Assembly (NCBI GenBank): GCA_947460445.1
Contig: CANHHS010000009.1
Span: forward strand, 1-21,784
From: Opitutia bacterium
GTDB lineage: Bacteria; Verrucomicrobiota; Verrucomicrobiia; Opitutales; UBA953
Direction of reading: 5' to 3'
Length of the DNA: 21,784 nucleotides
Position numbers and translations under genes: made by a program. The notes below the pieces were generated by a model. The model did not search any database and was not told where the DNA came from. It saw nothing but the letters and a program-made list of their open reading frames with translations. The number at the start of each line of letters is the position of its first letter. The first letter of the stretch is position 1. Below, one piece after another: positions 1 to 7,757 of the stretch.

Positions 1-8
1 AGAAGGTC

Positions 9-84
9 GCCAGCATAGCTCAATTGGCAGAGCAGCCGTTTTGTAAGCGGCAGGTTGTCGGTTCAACTCCGTCTGCTGGCTCCA
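9..84 (+). tRNA. tRNA-Thr (anticodon TGT)
   Basis: The sequence folds into a complete cloverleaf. The acceptor arm pairs GCCAGCA (9-15) with TGCTGGC (74-80). The D stem is GCTC/GAGC. The anticodon stem GCCGT/GCGGC (with one T-G wobble) encloses the loop TTTGTAA, so the anticodon is TGT, which reads ACA (Thr). The T loop is TTCAACT. The discriminator is T81 and CCA (82-84) is encoded in the gene. One oddity is a T-T mismatch at the second pair of the T stem (GTCGG/CCGTC). The gene lies 13 bases upstream of tRNA-Gln, and the two are probably co-transcribed. Confidence 0.95.
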
Positions 85-97
85 CCTTCCTGTCTTC

Positions 98-171
98 TGC
101 CCGATGGTGTAATGGTAGCACGACCGACTCTGACTCGGTCAGTCTAGGTTCAAATCCTAGTCGGGCAACCA
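98..171 (+). tRNA. tRNA-Gln (anticodon CTG)
   Basis: The acceptor arm pairs TGCCCGA (98-104) with TCGGGCA (161-167). The first pair is the weak U1-A72 pair typical of tRNA-Gln. The anticodon stem ACCGA/TCGGT holds the loop CTCTGAC, giving anticodon CTG for codon CAG. The T arm is CTAGG-TTCAAAT-CCTAG with a four-base variable loop. The discriminator is A168 and CCA (169-171) is encoded. The stop codon of the convergent folP gene lies only eight bases beyond the CCA end, so no separate terminator fits between the two genes. Confidence 0.95.
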
Positions 172-179
172 GGGCAGGC

Positions 180-1031
180 TTACTCCGCTATCCAGCTTTG
201 CCCGCGGCGAAGTGCGTCAGCCATTTTCACCAATGGGCGGATGGCGGCCACATCATGAACGCGCAACATGGCAGCGCCTTGTTGAATTCCCCATGTCGCA
301 CACGCAGCATCTCCGGCTCCGCGTAAAAGTGGGTCTGGTTGTTGCAACACTTTGCCCAAGGTTGATTTTCTGCTGGTGCCCAAAAGTACAGGCAGACCCA
401 ATGAGCTGATTCGGCTTAAGCGACTCAGTACTTCAAGGTTCTCGCTATGACTTTTTCCAAATCCAAATCCAGGATCAATCCATAGCTGATGTCGGGCTAC
501 GCCCGCTTCCTCAGCCCGATTCACGGCCATTCGTAAGTCTCGGAGAATGTCTGGCCAGAAATCTTGATACACGGGCGTGGTGCGATTGTGCATCAGGATC
601 CAAGGACAACGACACCTTGCCGCTACCGTACCTAGATTGGTTTCCGCGCTATCGGGGGCTGCGCCCCAGACATCGTTTAAAATATCTGCCCCGGCGGCGA
701 TTGCAGCTTCTGCGACTTCGCTACGATAAGTGTCGGCAGAAATCGCAATCTTCGGAAGGCGTTTGCGTATCGCTCGAATCGCTGGGAGGAGTCGTCGTAA
801 TTCTTCAGAGGCCTCAACCGGTGTTGCTCCTGGTCGGGTGGACTCTGCGCCGACATCAATAACGTCAGCGCCATCGTTGGATAACTTTTCTGCCAAATCG
901 GCAGCGACTTCAGGGTCAGGTATTTTTCCGCCGTCTGAAAATGAGTCAGGCGTTACATTGATAATGCCCATGAGCAGGGTGCGCTCTCGCCAATCGGGCA
1001 GTTGGGTTCCGTGCGGGCTTGTCCATCTCAT
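180..1031 (-). CDS. folP: Dihydropteroate synthase
   Basis: This enzyme condenses 6-hydroxymethyl-dihydropterin pyrophosphate with p-aminobenzoate to make 7,8-dihydropteroate in folate synthesis, and is the target of sulfonamides. The protein is 283 residues, the usual length for the family. It shows the family signatures in order: MGIINVTPDSFSDGG (about residues 21-35), DVGAESTRPG (59-68), the SADTYRS strand, NDV, LMHN, the IDPGFGFGKS pterin-binding segment, LLGTSRKS and a C-terminal RVHDV. I chose the ATG at 1031 because AAGG lies a few bases upstream and it leaves about 20 residues before MGIINVTP, as is typical. The frame also stays open to an ATG at 1082, which would add 17 residues but has no ribosome binding site. 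The gene is divergent from coxB and convergent with the tRNA pair. Confidence 0.95.
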   Translation of the reverse strand: MRWTSPHGTQLPDWRERTLLMGIINVTPDSFSDGGKIPDPEVAADLAEKLSNDGADVIDVGAESTRPGATPVEASEELRRLLPAIRAIRKRLPKIAISADTYRSEVAEAAIAAGADILNDVWGAAPDSAETNLGTVAARCRCPWILMHNRTTPVYQDFWPDILRDLRMAVNRAEEAGVARHQLWIDPGFGFGKSHSENLEVLSRLSRISSLGLPVLLGTSRKSTLGKVLQQPDPLLRGAGDAACATWGIQQGAAMLRVHDVAAIRPLVKMADALRRGQSWIAE

Positions 1032-1082
1032 GAACCTTAAGTCGAAGGGGCAGGGCGACAGGTCAACCCTTCCCCGTTTCAT

Positions 1083-1279
1083 CAGTAGGTTACATCGGGT
1101 GGTGGATAAGGTGCCTTAATGGAATTTTAATACGTAACTCATTTACCATCAGTTACTAAAGTAGATAGCATCTGGGCTTTTCTGGGATGCTCTATGGCGG
1201 GTTTATACGGGGGTAGTACTGTGGTATTTCGCTGACAACCCCGTGTTTATTCGTTCCTAACCATAGGTAACTCTGTTCC
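1083..1279. promoter_or_regulatory. Divergent folP/coxB intergenic region with two dyads
   Basis: These 197 bases separate the divergent folP and coxB genes and should carry the promoters of both. Two inverted repeats are visible. One pairs GTAACT (1134-1139) with AGTTAC (1151-1156) across 11 bases. The other pairs AGCATC (1167-1172) with GATGCT (1186-1191) across 13 bases. Neither is followed by a T-run, so they look more like operators or leader hairpins than terminators. A TATACG-like -10 candidate lies near 1203-1208 in the coxB direction, but it has no convincing -35 partner. I cannot assign a regulator. Confidence 0.35.
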
Positions 1280-2608
1280 ATGTTCCTCGCTGTGCGTCGC
1301 TTCCTGCTAACTTCACTTCTGCCGTTGGGAATTTTGACCTTAACGGGATGTGCCATGCGCCGCTTCGCGTTCGCCTGTCTTCTGCCGATAGGGTTTTTAG
1401 CCTTAACAGGTTGTTCAAAGGCGGAGTGGGTTGGTCGTCAGTCGCCCATGGATCCAAAAGGGCCATTAGCTCAATCACAGTTCGACGTCTTCATGTCGAC
1501 TGTCTGGCTCTCGCTCGTGCTTTTTGTAATCGTCGGCGGCATCTTGGTTTACGCAGTGATTCGTTTCCGTGAACGCCCAGGCCAAGCGAACACGCGCCCG
1601 CCTGAGCAAGGTCATGGAAATCCCATGATTGAAATCGGATTGATCATGGCTTCGGTGGCCTCGCTTGTGGTCATCGCCATTCCCACGCTCGAAGCTATTT
1701 GGTACATGGATGATGTGCCCATCGAGGCAAAGCCTACATCGAAACTCTCTGCTTGGTATACAGGTAAGATTGATTCCAAGGTTGCCGAAGATGTTCTCAC
1801 GATTGATGCCGTTGGTAAGCAATGGTGGTTCCGCTTTGAATACCCTCAGCTCGGCCTCACTCAAGAAGGCAAGCGAGCGATACCGAATGAAATCGTTATC
1901 CCTCGTGGCAAAGCCGTACGCATCAATCTTCGCTCGGAAGATGTCATTCACTCTTTTTGGATTCCTAAAATTGCCGGCAAAGTCGACATGGTTCCAGGGC
2001 GTCGTAACCATATGTGGATTCAGGGAGACCAAGTTGGGCTTTACTACGGCCAGTGCGCAGAGTTCTGCGGAGATTCGCATGCATACATGCGCTTCCGTTG
2101 TCGCGTGGTAGAACCTGAAGAGTTTGCAAAATGGGTTGAAGCCCAGCGCACACCTGCTGCTGAGCCTGCAGCAAACTCACTTGCTGCTACAGGCAAAGCG
2201 CTCTTTGCCCAAAAAACTTGTGCAATGTGTCACCGTGTTGGCGGTCAGTATGATGCGGGTAGTTTTGCTCCCGATCTCACACACGTTGCTTCGCGCACAT
2301 CCCTTGCCGGCGCTTGGCTCGACAATCGCGACCCTGCGACGCAATTGGCTATCGATGCCAAAGGTAACACCGAGCTGTCTGCGCCGATTGACCCCGCTTT
2401 GCAGCGGAAGAATCTCGCCGACTGGATTGGTTCATCGGGCGTATTGGTTGATGCGAATGGAAAACCTGTACATAGCGCTGACATTAAACCCGGGAACCGC
2501 ATGCATTATTACCGCATGTTCAATGTCGCCGGTCTGAATGAAACCAAAGTGAAACTCACCCAGGCCGAGCTCGATGCAATCGTCGAGTACCTGATGACCC
2601 TTAATTAA
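1280..2608 (+). CDS. coxB: Cytochrome c oxidase subunit II with C-terminal cytochrome c domain (caa3 type)
   Basis: Subunit II receives electrons from cytochrome c through the binuclear CuA centre and passes them to subunit I. It is a membrane-anchored lipoprotein with its catalytic domain outside the cytoplasmic membrane. The 442 residues show two N-terminal lipoprotein-type signals (lipobox cysteines C24 and C45), two transmembrane helices (about 72-94 and 118-138), and a cupredoxin domain with CuA ligands H224, C259, C263, H267 and M270. A fused c-type heme domain follows (CAMCH, C314/C317/H318) with a KPGNRM motif near 404-408 that supplies the likely distal Met. This fusion defines caa3-type oxidases. 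The start is uncertain: ATG 1280, GTG 1292 or ATG 1355 are all possible because the signal peptide is duplicated. It is the first gene of coxB-A-C-D-ctaG, with 18 bases to coxA. Confidence 0.95.
   Translation: MFLAVRRFLLTSLLPLGILTLTGCAMRRFAFACLLPIGFLALTGCSKAEWVGRQSPMDPKGPLAQSQFDVFMSTVWLSLVLFVIVGGILVYAVIRFRERPGQANTRPPEQGHGNPMIEIGLIMASVASLVVIAIPTLEAIWYMDDVPIEAKPTSKLSAWYTGKIDSKVAEDVLTIDAVGKQWWFRFEYPQLGLTQEGKRAIPNEIVIPRGKAVRINLRSEDVIHSFWIPKIAGKVDMVPGRRNHMWIQGDQVGLYYGQCAEFCGDSHAYMRFRCRVVEPEEFAKWVEAQRTPAAEPAANSLAATGKALFAQKTCAMCHRVGGQYDAGSFAPDLTHVASRTSLAGAWLDNRDPATQLAIDAKGNTELSAPIDPALQRKNLADWIGSSGVLVDANGKPVHSADIKPGNRMHYYRMFNVAGLNETKVKLTQAELDAIVEYLMTLN
1292..1414 (+). repeat. Tandem duplication of the CoxB signal-peptide coding segment
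   Basis: Two 60-base units (1292-1351 and 1355-1414) sit 63 bases apart in the same frame. Aligned codon by codon they are identical at 42 of 60 bases, and 12 of 20 encoded residues match. Each unit encodes an RRF-type charged start, a hydrophobic stretch with LLP and a terminal LTGC lipobox. The GTG codon at 1292 aligns with the ATG at 1355, so either unit could once have carried the start codon. The divergence indicates an old event and not an assembly artefact. Confidence 0.8.
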
Positions 2609-2626
2609 TCCCTTAATTTAAAATCC

Positions 2627-4666
2627 ATGGCAACTGCCGCTCATCACGCCCCTGTCACCGACAAGACCGAACTACCCGTCGAGCGTAGCGATATTGGTCT
2701 CGTTCGCCCTGATCGCACCACTGGCTTGCTCGATTGGTTGACGACCGTCGACCACAAGAAAATTGGCATCCTTTACGGCGCCTTCGCGATGTTCTTCTTC
2801 TTGCTTGGCGGCGTCGAAGCGCTGGCGATTCGTACGCAATTAGCAAAGCCGAACAACGATTTCATTTCGGCCCCGATGTATAACCAGATGTTCACGATGC
2901 ACGGGACAACGATGATCTTCTTGGGCGTCATGCCTTTGTCGGCGGCATTCTTTAACTTCCTCGTGCCCTTGCAAATTGGAGCGCGCGACGTGGCTTTCCC
3001 TCGCCTCAACGCATTCTCGCTTTGGACCTTCGTTTTTGGCGCCTTCGCTCTCAATGTTTCCTGGGTCTTTGAATTTGGCCATTTGCAGGGCTGGTTTGAT
3101 AACTACGAGTGGTACAGCAAATTAGTTTATAAAGATTTCGCTCCCGCTAACGGCTGGTTCTCGTATGCACCATTGTCAGGAACATTCGGCCAGGCCGATG
3201 CTGCCCTACATGCCCAACGCTTCACGGGCGTCGGCACAGACTTCTGGATTATCGGCATTCAGATTCTTGGCGTCGCATCACTGGCGGCATCGTTTAACTT
3301 CATTGTGACGATCTTTAATATGCGTGCGCCCGGGATGACCATGATGCGCCTCCCGGTCTTTACGTGGATGACTTTGGTCACAGCTTTCCTGATCATCCTC
3401 GCGTTCCCTGCCATCACCGTCGCACTCATCGAGTTGATGTTCGATCGCCAGTTTGGCGCGAACTTCTTTAACCCGACCAACGGCGGGCAGCCTATTCTCT
3501 GGCAGCACCTCTTCTGGATCTTCGGACATCCTGAAGTGTACATTTTAGTGCTCCCTGCGATGGGGATTGTTTCGGAAATTCTCCCGACATTCTCGCGCAA
3601 GGCTCTTTTCGGTTACCCCATTATTGTTTTCTCGGGTGCAGTCATTGGCTTCCTTGGGTTTGCGGTTTGGAGCCACCATATGTTTACCACGGGTCTTGGC
3701 CCTGTGCCGACGGCTGCCTTCTCGTTGCTTACGATGGCGATTGCTGTTCCTACGGGCGTTAAGATTTTTAATTGGGTCGGAACGATTTGGGGCGGCCAAG
3801 TTCGCTTCACGCCTCCCATGGTCCTCTCGCTCGGGTTTATCTGGATGTTTATGTGCGGCGGCTTCTCCGGTATTATGCACTCCTCGGCGCCAGCAGACTC
3901 GCAACAACAAGACACTTACTTCGTCGTTGCGCACTTCCATTACGTCTTACTGGGAGGCGTTCTGCTTGGCCTCATGGCAGGATTGTACTTCTGGTTCCCC
4001 AAGATTTTTGGCCGTATGCCCAACGCGACGATTGCCTACATTGCCTCCGCAATGGTTATCTTCGGGTTTAATTTAGCATTCGGCCCGATGCACTACCTTG
4101 GTCTGACAGGTATGCCGCGCCGCACGCACACTTACCAGACAGGCTTTGGCTGGGAGCAGTGGAACTTCGTTGCGACAATCGGCGCCTACATTCTTGGACT
4201 AGGCGTCTTCTTGGCGTTTGCTAATTTAGTCTGGACGGCTTGGCGCGGCAAACGTGCTGAAACAGATCCTTGGGATGGTCGTACGCTCGAGTGGTCATTG
4301 CCGTCGCCAGTGCCCGCTTACAATTTTGCCCAAACACCTGTCATCGCCACGCGCGACGCCTGGTTTGAGCATAAGCATGGAGCTGCGCGTATCGGGGCTC
4401 TGTCCGATGGTGGCCCTGAGGGCGTTCACATGCCAAGTCAGTCATGGATGCCGTTGTTGGCAGCCGTTGGCTTCTTGATGATTGGTTTGGGCTTGCCGAT
4501 GATGTCGATGGGTATTCCGCATCTCGGCTGGTTAGTCATCGCAGGTCTCGGCGTCCTCTTCCTTGGCATCTGGCTTTGGGCGATTGAAGGTCCCGGTGGC
4601 TACCACCTGAAAACGCCTTCTGCGAAGTCAGTTACGCCGACGCCTACAGCTTCGGCTCACGCATAA
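2627..4666 (+). CDS. coxA: Cytochrome c oxidase subunit I
   Basis: This is the catalytic heme-copper subunit, which reduces oxygen to water and pumps protons across the cytoplasmic membrane. Key residues are present: H92 and H438 (low-spin heme a), H436 (heme a3), and H301, H350 and H351 (CuB). Y305 lies in HPEVYIL and would form the cross-linked His-Tyr. E303 and D121 (in GARDVAFPR) support the D-channel and K379 (in PTGVKIF) the K-channel, which together indicate an A1-type oxidase. At 679 residues it is longer than a minimal 12-helix subunit I. About residues 600-660 add two more hydrophobic helices, as in several caa3 enzymes. The ATG follows an 18-base gap after coxB and has no Shine-Dalgarno sequence. 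Confidence 0.97.
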   Translation: MATAAHHAPVTDKTELPVERSDIGLVRPDRTTGLLDWLTTVDHKKIGILYGAFAMFFFLLGGVEALAIRTQLAKPNNDFISAPMYNQMFTMHGTTMIFLGVMPLSAAFFNFLVPLQIGARDVAFPRLNAFSLWTFVFGAFALNVSWVFEFGHLQGWFDNYEWYSKLVYKDFAPANGWFSYAPLSGTFGQADAALHAQRFTGVGTDFWIIGIQILGVASLAASFNFIVTIFNMRAPGMTMMRLPVFTWMTLVTAFLIILAFPAITVALIELMFDRQFGANFFNPTNGGQPILWQHLFWIFGHPEVYILVLPAMGIVSEILPTFSRKALFGYPIIVFSGAVIGFLGFAVWSHHMFTTGLGPVPTAAFSLLTMAIAVPTGVKIFNWVGTIWGGQVRFTPPMVLSLGFIWMFMCGGFSGIMHSSAPADSQQQDTYFVVAHFHYVLLGGVLLGLMAGLYFWFPKIFGRMPNATIAYIASAMVIFGFNLAFGPMHYLGLTGMPRRTHTYQTGFGWEQWNFVATIGAYILGLGVFLAFANLVWTAWRGKRAETDPWDGRTLEWSLPSPVPAYNFAQTPVIATRDAWFEHKHGAARIGALSDGGPEGVHMPSQSWMPLLAAVGFLMIGLGLPMMSMGIPHLGWLVIAGLGVLFLGIWLWAIEGPGGYHLKTPSAKSVTPTPTASAHA

Positions 4667-4683
4667 TTCTAAAACAATTCGCC

Positions 4684-5343
4684 ATGTCTGACTCTGCTGC
4701 AGCCCCCACTTCTACAGGAATCGACCACAAGAAATTGATCATGTGGCTGTTCTTGGCCTCGGATTGCATGTTCTTCGGAACATTAATTTCGACGCACTTG
4801 CTTTACCGTAAACTTTATCCGACAGGATTTACGGATGCAGAAGGACATGTACGGTTCGTGCAAAACCTCTTTGATATCGAGCTGACCTCATTTTCGACGT
4901 TCATCCTTTTGATGTCGTCATTCCTGATGGCCTTGGCGGTTTCTGCCATGCATAAGGGGCAGATTGCTTCGTTCCGACGCAATGTTCTCGGTGTGATTCT
5001 CTTCGGTCTTATCTTCTTGGGCTGTCAGGTCTACGAGTTCACCCACTTTTATCACAAGGGCCTGACGATTCAAAATAGCGTATTCGGCTCGACCTTCTAC
5101 GTGCTGACAGGGACTCACGGCACGCACGTTGCCATCGGCGTCCTCTGGTTGGTCTTACTGTACTTTTACAGTTTCACCGGAAAGCTGCGCGGACACATCG
5201 GGGCGCTCGACGTTGAGATTGCCGGACTATACTGGCACTTTGTCGACATCGTTTGGATCATCATCTTTACGGTCGTGTACCTTGTCGAATACCTAGGGCC
5301 GAATGGTATCTGGGGTTCTGCCGTTGCCACTATCACTCCGTAA
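4684..5343 (+). CDS. coxC: Cytochrome c oxidase subunit III
   Basis: Subunit III is the non-catalytic core membrane subunit that stabilises proton uptake in subunit I. The 219-residue protein is almost entirely hydrophobic. It has about five predicted helices and the family features: a WLFLASDCMFFG segment in helix 1 (about 24-35), QVYEF near the middle, a TGTHGTHVAIG motif, and a conserved YWHFVDIVWI stretch near the C-terminus. The length matches the short five-helix bacterial form. It starts 17 bases after coxA with no ribosome binding site and is followed nine bases later by coxD. Confidence 0.96.
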   Translation: MSDSAAAPTSTGIDHKKLIMWLFLASDCMFFGTLISTHLLYRKLYPTGFTDAEGHVRFVQNLFDIELTSFSTFILLMSSFLMALAVSAMHKGQIASFRRNVLGVILFGLIFLGCQVYEFTHFYHKGLTIQNSVFGSTFYVLTGTHGTHVAIGVLWLVLLYFYSFTGKLRGHIGALDVEIAGLYWHFVDIVWIIIFTVVYLVEYLGPNGIWGSAVATITP

Positions 5344-5352
5344 TCCTTTCCC

Positions 5353-5694
5353 ATGTCTGCACACGCTGAACCTGCGATTGACGCAAATTTCCTCGCCGAG
5401 GAGACGCGTCGTTACCACCACTTTATCACGTTAGCCTTATGGCTCGCAGTGATTACAGGCGCCGAGATTGTCGTCATCTTCCTGCCCTTGCCCGTCGCAC
5501 TTGTTTTAACGGTGCTCACGGTGATGTCGGTCGGTAAATTCTTTGCGGTGGTGCTTTGGTTTATGCACCTGATCTATGACGCGCGGCTACTTTTCTGGCT
5601 CTTTGTAGCCGGCATGGGGCTTGCCTGTGCGACGTTTACGGCACTGATTGCACTGTTTTCCTTCGAGCGCGTCGATACTGCCTGGTTCTCCTGA
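5353..5694 (+). CDS. coxD: Cytochrome c oxidase subunit IV (prokaryotic, caa3-type small subunit)
   Basis: This small 113-residue membrane protein has three predicted transmembrane segments, at about 25-43, 47-72 and 78-103. The motif VGKFFAVVLWFMHL matches the prokaryotic COX4 family, whose members carry a similar K-F-F...F-M-H-L helix. It probably packs against subunit I or III and aids assembly. Its position as the fourth gene of coxB-A-C-D is the usual one. The start ATG is preceded by CCC and lacks a Shine-Dalgarno sequence. The stop TGA at 5692 is followed in the same frame by 31 sense codons up to a TGA overlapping the ctaG start. Confidence 0.9.
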   Translation: MSAHAEPAIDANFLAEETRRYHHFITLALWLAVITGAEIVVIFLPLPVALVLTVLTVMSVGKFFAVVLWFMHLIYDARLLFWLFVAGMGLACATFTALIALFSFERVDTAWFS

Positions 5695-5719
5695 TTACTT
5701 GGGCGGCTTTGGCTCAATA

Positions 5720-5780
5720 GCAGTGAGTACTTGAAGCGGCTGAAGATGCACTCACAGTGCGCCTTGCACCCATTCGGTGC
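5720..5780 (+). promoter_or_regulatory. Two RNA hairpins between coxD and ctaG
   Basis: The 92-base gap after coxD can fold twice. The first stem pairs GCAGTGAGT (5720-5728) with ACTCAC and TGC (5750-5755 and 5758-5760), with a two-base bulge and a 21-base loop. The second pairs GCACC (5766-5770) with GGTGC (5776-5780) around CATTC. It ends six bases before the ctaG GTG start. Neither is followed by a T-run, so they are unlikely to be terminators. They may affect mRNA processing or ctaG translation, which I infer only from their position. Confidence 0.35.
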
Positions 5781-5786
5781 GCTTGA

Positions 5787-6566
5787 GTGAAACTCCCATT
5801 ACATTGGCATACTGAACCGCTCCTGCTGTTGCTGGTTGTGGGTGTGTGCTGGGCGTATGCACTGATTTGCGGGCCTTTCCGTGTGCAGCTTGTTCCGGGC
5901 ATGGGTTACCCGCTTGGCTATGCTATTCGATTCTACACGGGCGTTGCCGCCGCTTTTATCGCGGTTGGATCCCCCTTGGATCAGCTCGGGGAAGGGTATC
6001 TTTTTTCGGCGCACATGTTGCAGCACATGCTGCTCATCTATGTTGCTGCGCCGCTGATCGTTACCGGCCTGCCTTCTGAAATTTTAGACGGTTGGCTTTT
6101 GCGTCATGCGCGCATTTGCCGCGCATTGCGCTGGCTGACACACCCGATAGTCGCTGCCATCATCTTCAATTTCTGTTTTTCTGTTTGGCACTTTCCGGAG
6201 CTCTATGAATGGGCGCTTCGCGATCGAACCGTGCACATCATCGAGCACGCATCGATGTTCTTTCCTGCACTTTTGCTGGTTTGGCCGTTGGTGTCGCGGT
6301 CGAAAGTTTTGCCTGCCCTTGGACATGGCACCGCGCTCCTTTACTGCTTCGGGCTTATGGTCGCCGATCTCCCACTTTGGGCTGTCCTTATTTTTGATAA
6401 CACGCAGCCGTTGTATGAGACTTATCGACTTGCGCCTCGAATCTTCCGACTCGATGCGCTTCAGGATCAAGTTCTTGGCGCCGTCATCATGAAGCTCTTT
6501 AATGAGCTCTTCTCGCTTTGGCACATGGGTCGTTCTTTCTTCGGGTGGTATCGCGAAGAGCGGTAA
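5787..6566 (+). CDS. ctaG: Cytochrome c oxidase assembly factor, caa3-type CtaG family
   Basis: Proteins of the caa3_CtaG family are multi-spanning membrane proteins needed to form active caa3 oxidase, probably by assisting copper insertion. They are unrelated in sequence to the Cox11-type CtaG of proteobacteria. The 259 residues form about seven hydrophobic helices. They include the conserved His- and Met-rich segment around HMLQHMLL (about 77-84), a FSVWHFPELY segment, an EHASMF motif and a late LWHMGRSFF segment, all potential metal ligands. The start is GTG, directly after an in-frame TGA, so no upstream start is possible. It closes the cox operon and converges on lptF with a seven-base gap. 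No terminator was seen between them. Confidence 0.88.
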   Translation: MKLPLHWHTEPLLLLLVVGVCWAYALICGPFRVQLVPGMGYPLGYAIRFYTGVAAAFIAVGSPLDQLGEGYLFSAHMLQHMLLIYVAAPLIVTGLPSEILDGWLLRHARICRALRWLTHPIVAAIIFNFCFSVWHFPELYEWALRDRTVHIIEHASMFFPALLLVWPLVSRSKVLPALGHGTALLYCFGLMVADLPLWAVLIFDNTQPLYETYRLAPRIFRLDALQDQVLGAVIMKLFNELFSLWHMGRSFFGWYREER

Positions 6567-6573
6567 ACCCGTA

Positions 6574-7713
6574 TCAGTGTCGTGAGGCGCGCCGGAAGAG
6601 TATTACCGCGAGGATAGCTACACAGAGATTCGGCAACCAAACTAAGATTTCTGGGTGAACGCTCGGGGACTTGGCCCATGCTGCCATCGCAGAAAGAATG
6701 TAAAAGCTTAAGGCAACCCCGAGCGCGACTGTCGCGTTGATAAAGGTTTCCTGTCGGCCCACGCGCACAGCGAGAGGTATGGCGAGGGCTGAAAGGGTTA
6801 GGACGGAAAGCGCTGACGCCAGATGTGCGTTGATTTGTTTAAGTGGTTCCAGTTTAGCGATAGCCACTTCTTCGGGTTTAGCTTTCTCGCGTAGTTGCCA
6901 CCCCGTTTCCATTGCTGCAAGTAGCTCGCTGGTTGTTAGCCAGCGTAGCTTGCGTTTACCAGCGGACTCGGTGTGTGCTACAGGAAATTTAAAGTCGGCA
7001 TTCACCATTGAGATAAAGGTGGATGGTTTGGCGTGCTGATTCTCGCCGACGGGTAGTCGTTCAATGTGCGCGTTCTTTGCCTCAATCCGAATTAAGTCAG
7101 GCTCACCCTCTGCGCCCGAGATACGTGTGATTTTGGCAGTTGCTGCCTGGGTGCTCTGAGTGAGGCGGCCTGTTTCGTCGAGTTGCCAAACCCAGAGATC
7201 GGTGAGGACATCGTCGTTGCGTTCAGATGCACGCAGGACGACGCCGGGGAAACTCCGACAAAACTCTCCAGGAATAATTACAGAGGCAGGATTATCTGAA
7301 GCAGCCCCTGTTAATAAAGCGCGGTAAGCGGTGTTGGCGCGTGGTGCGACCTCGAGGTTAATCCAGCAGCATGTTAAAGCGAGTATGCCAGATAGGATTA
7401 AAGTTGGGGCAGCAATGCGCAGGAGCGATATGCCGCCTGACTTCATCGCAGTTAATTCTTGTTGAGCACCCATTCGGCCAAAAGCCACCAAGATTCCTGC
7501 AAGCATGCCTAGGGGTAGGGCATAAGGGATAACCCCGGGAATAAGTAATGCGACCAACTCAATGGCCTCGCCCGCGCTTACACGGCCTGCGGCTAATTCT
7601 CCGGCAATCTGCCGCACGGCGCTGCCGGCAACCATGACGAATACGCAACCCCCAGTAGCTGTAAAAGCTGACGCGGCGGTTTCTCGTAGTACGAATCGAT
7701 CAAGAATGCGCAC
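6574..7713 (-). CDS. lptF: LptF/LptG family lipopolysaccharide export permease
   Basis: LptF and LptG form the transmembrane part of the ABC transporter that extracts lipopolysaccharide from the inner membrane and pushes it onto the LptC-LptA bridge. This 379-residue protein has the family layout. An N-terminal RILDRFVLRE segment is followed by about three helices, with the typical GRMGAQQELTAMKSGGIS coupling-helix region near 90-107. A periplasmic beta-jellyroll comes next, then three C-terminal helices. I chose the GTG at 7713 because it gives MRILDRF, has TTGGA upstream, and avoids overlap with the preceding gene. The frame extends to 7806 but that part reads over batE. It lies 44 bases after batE at the 3' end of the bat cluster. 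Whether it is functionally LptF or LptG cannot be decided from this alone. Confidence 0.88.
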   Translation of the reverse strand: MRILDRFVLRETAASAFTATGGCVFVMVAGSAVRQIAGELAAGRVSAGEAIELVALLIPGVIPYALPLGMLAGILVAFGRMGAQQELTAMKSGGISLLRIAAPTLILSGILALTCCWINLEVAPRANTAYRALLTGAASDNPASVIIPGEFCRSFPGVVLRASERNDDVLTDLWVWQLDETGRLTQSTQAATAKITRISGAEGEPDLIRIEAKNAHIERLPVGENQHAKPSTFISMVNADFKFPVAHTESAGKRKLRWLTTSELLAAMETGWQLREKAKPEEVAIAKLEPLKQINAHLASALSVLTLSALAIPLAVRVGRQETFINATVALGVALSFYILSAMAAWAKSPSVHPEILVWLPNLCVAILAVILFRRASRH

Positions 7714-7757
7714 AAGGCATCCAACCCATCTATCGTAAACCGCGCGAGCGGAAACTC

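Noticed and set aside
1..180. tRNA genes as an integration site for a mobile element
   Set aside because: The genes to the right are core metabolic, there is no integrase, and I found no repeated tRNA 3' end in the window.
730..1119. A 129-codon plus-strand open frame opposite folP
   Set aside because: folP has all dihydropteroate synthase motifs on the other strand. This frame has no domain signal and runs into the divergent spacer.
3545..4076. Long open frames on both strands within coxA
   Set aside because: They are alternate-frame reflections of coxA, which carries all heme and copper ligands in its own frame.
6560..6580. A shared terminator between the convergent ctaG and lptF genes
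   Set aside because: The gap is only seven bases and no stem with a T-run is present there. Termination must occur within the facing genes or by another mechanism.
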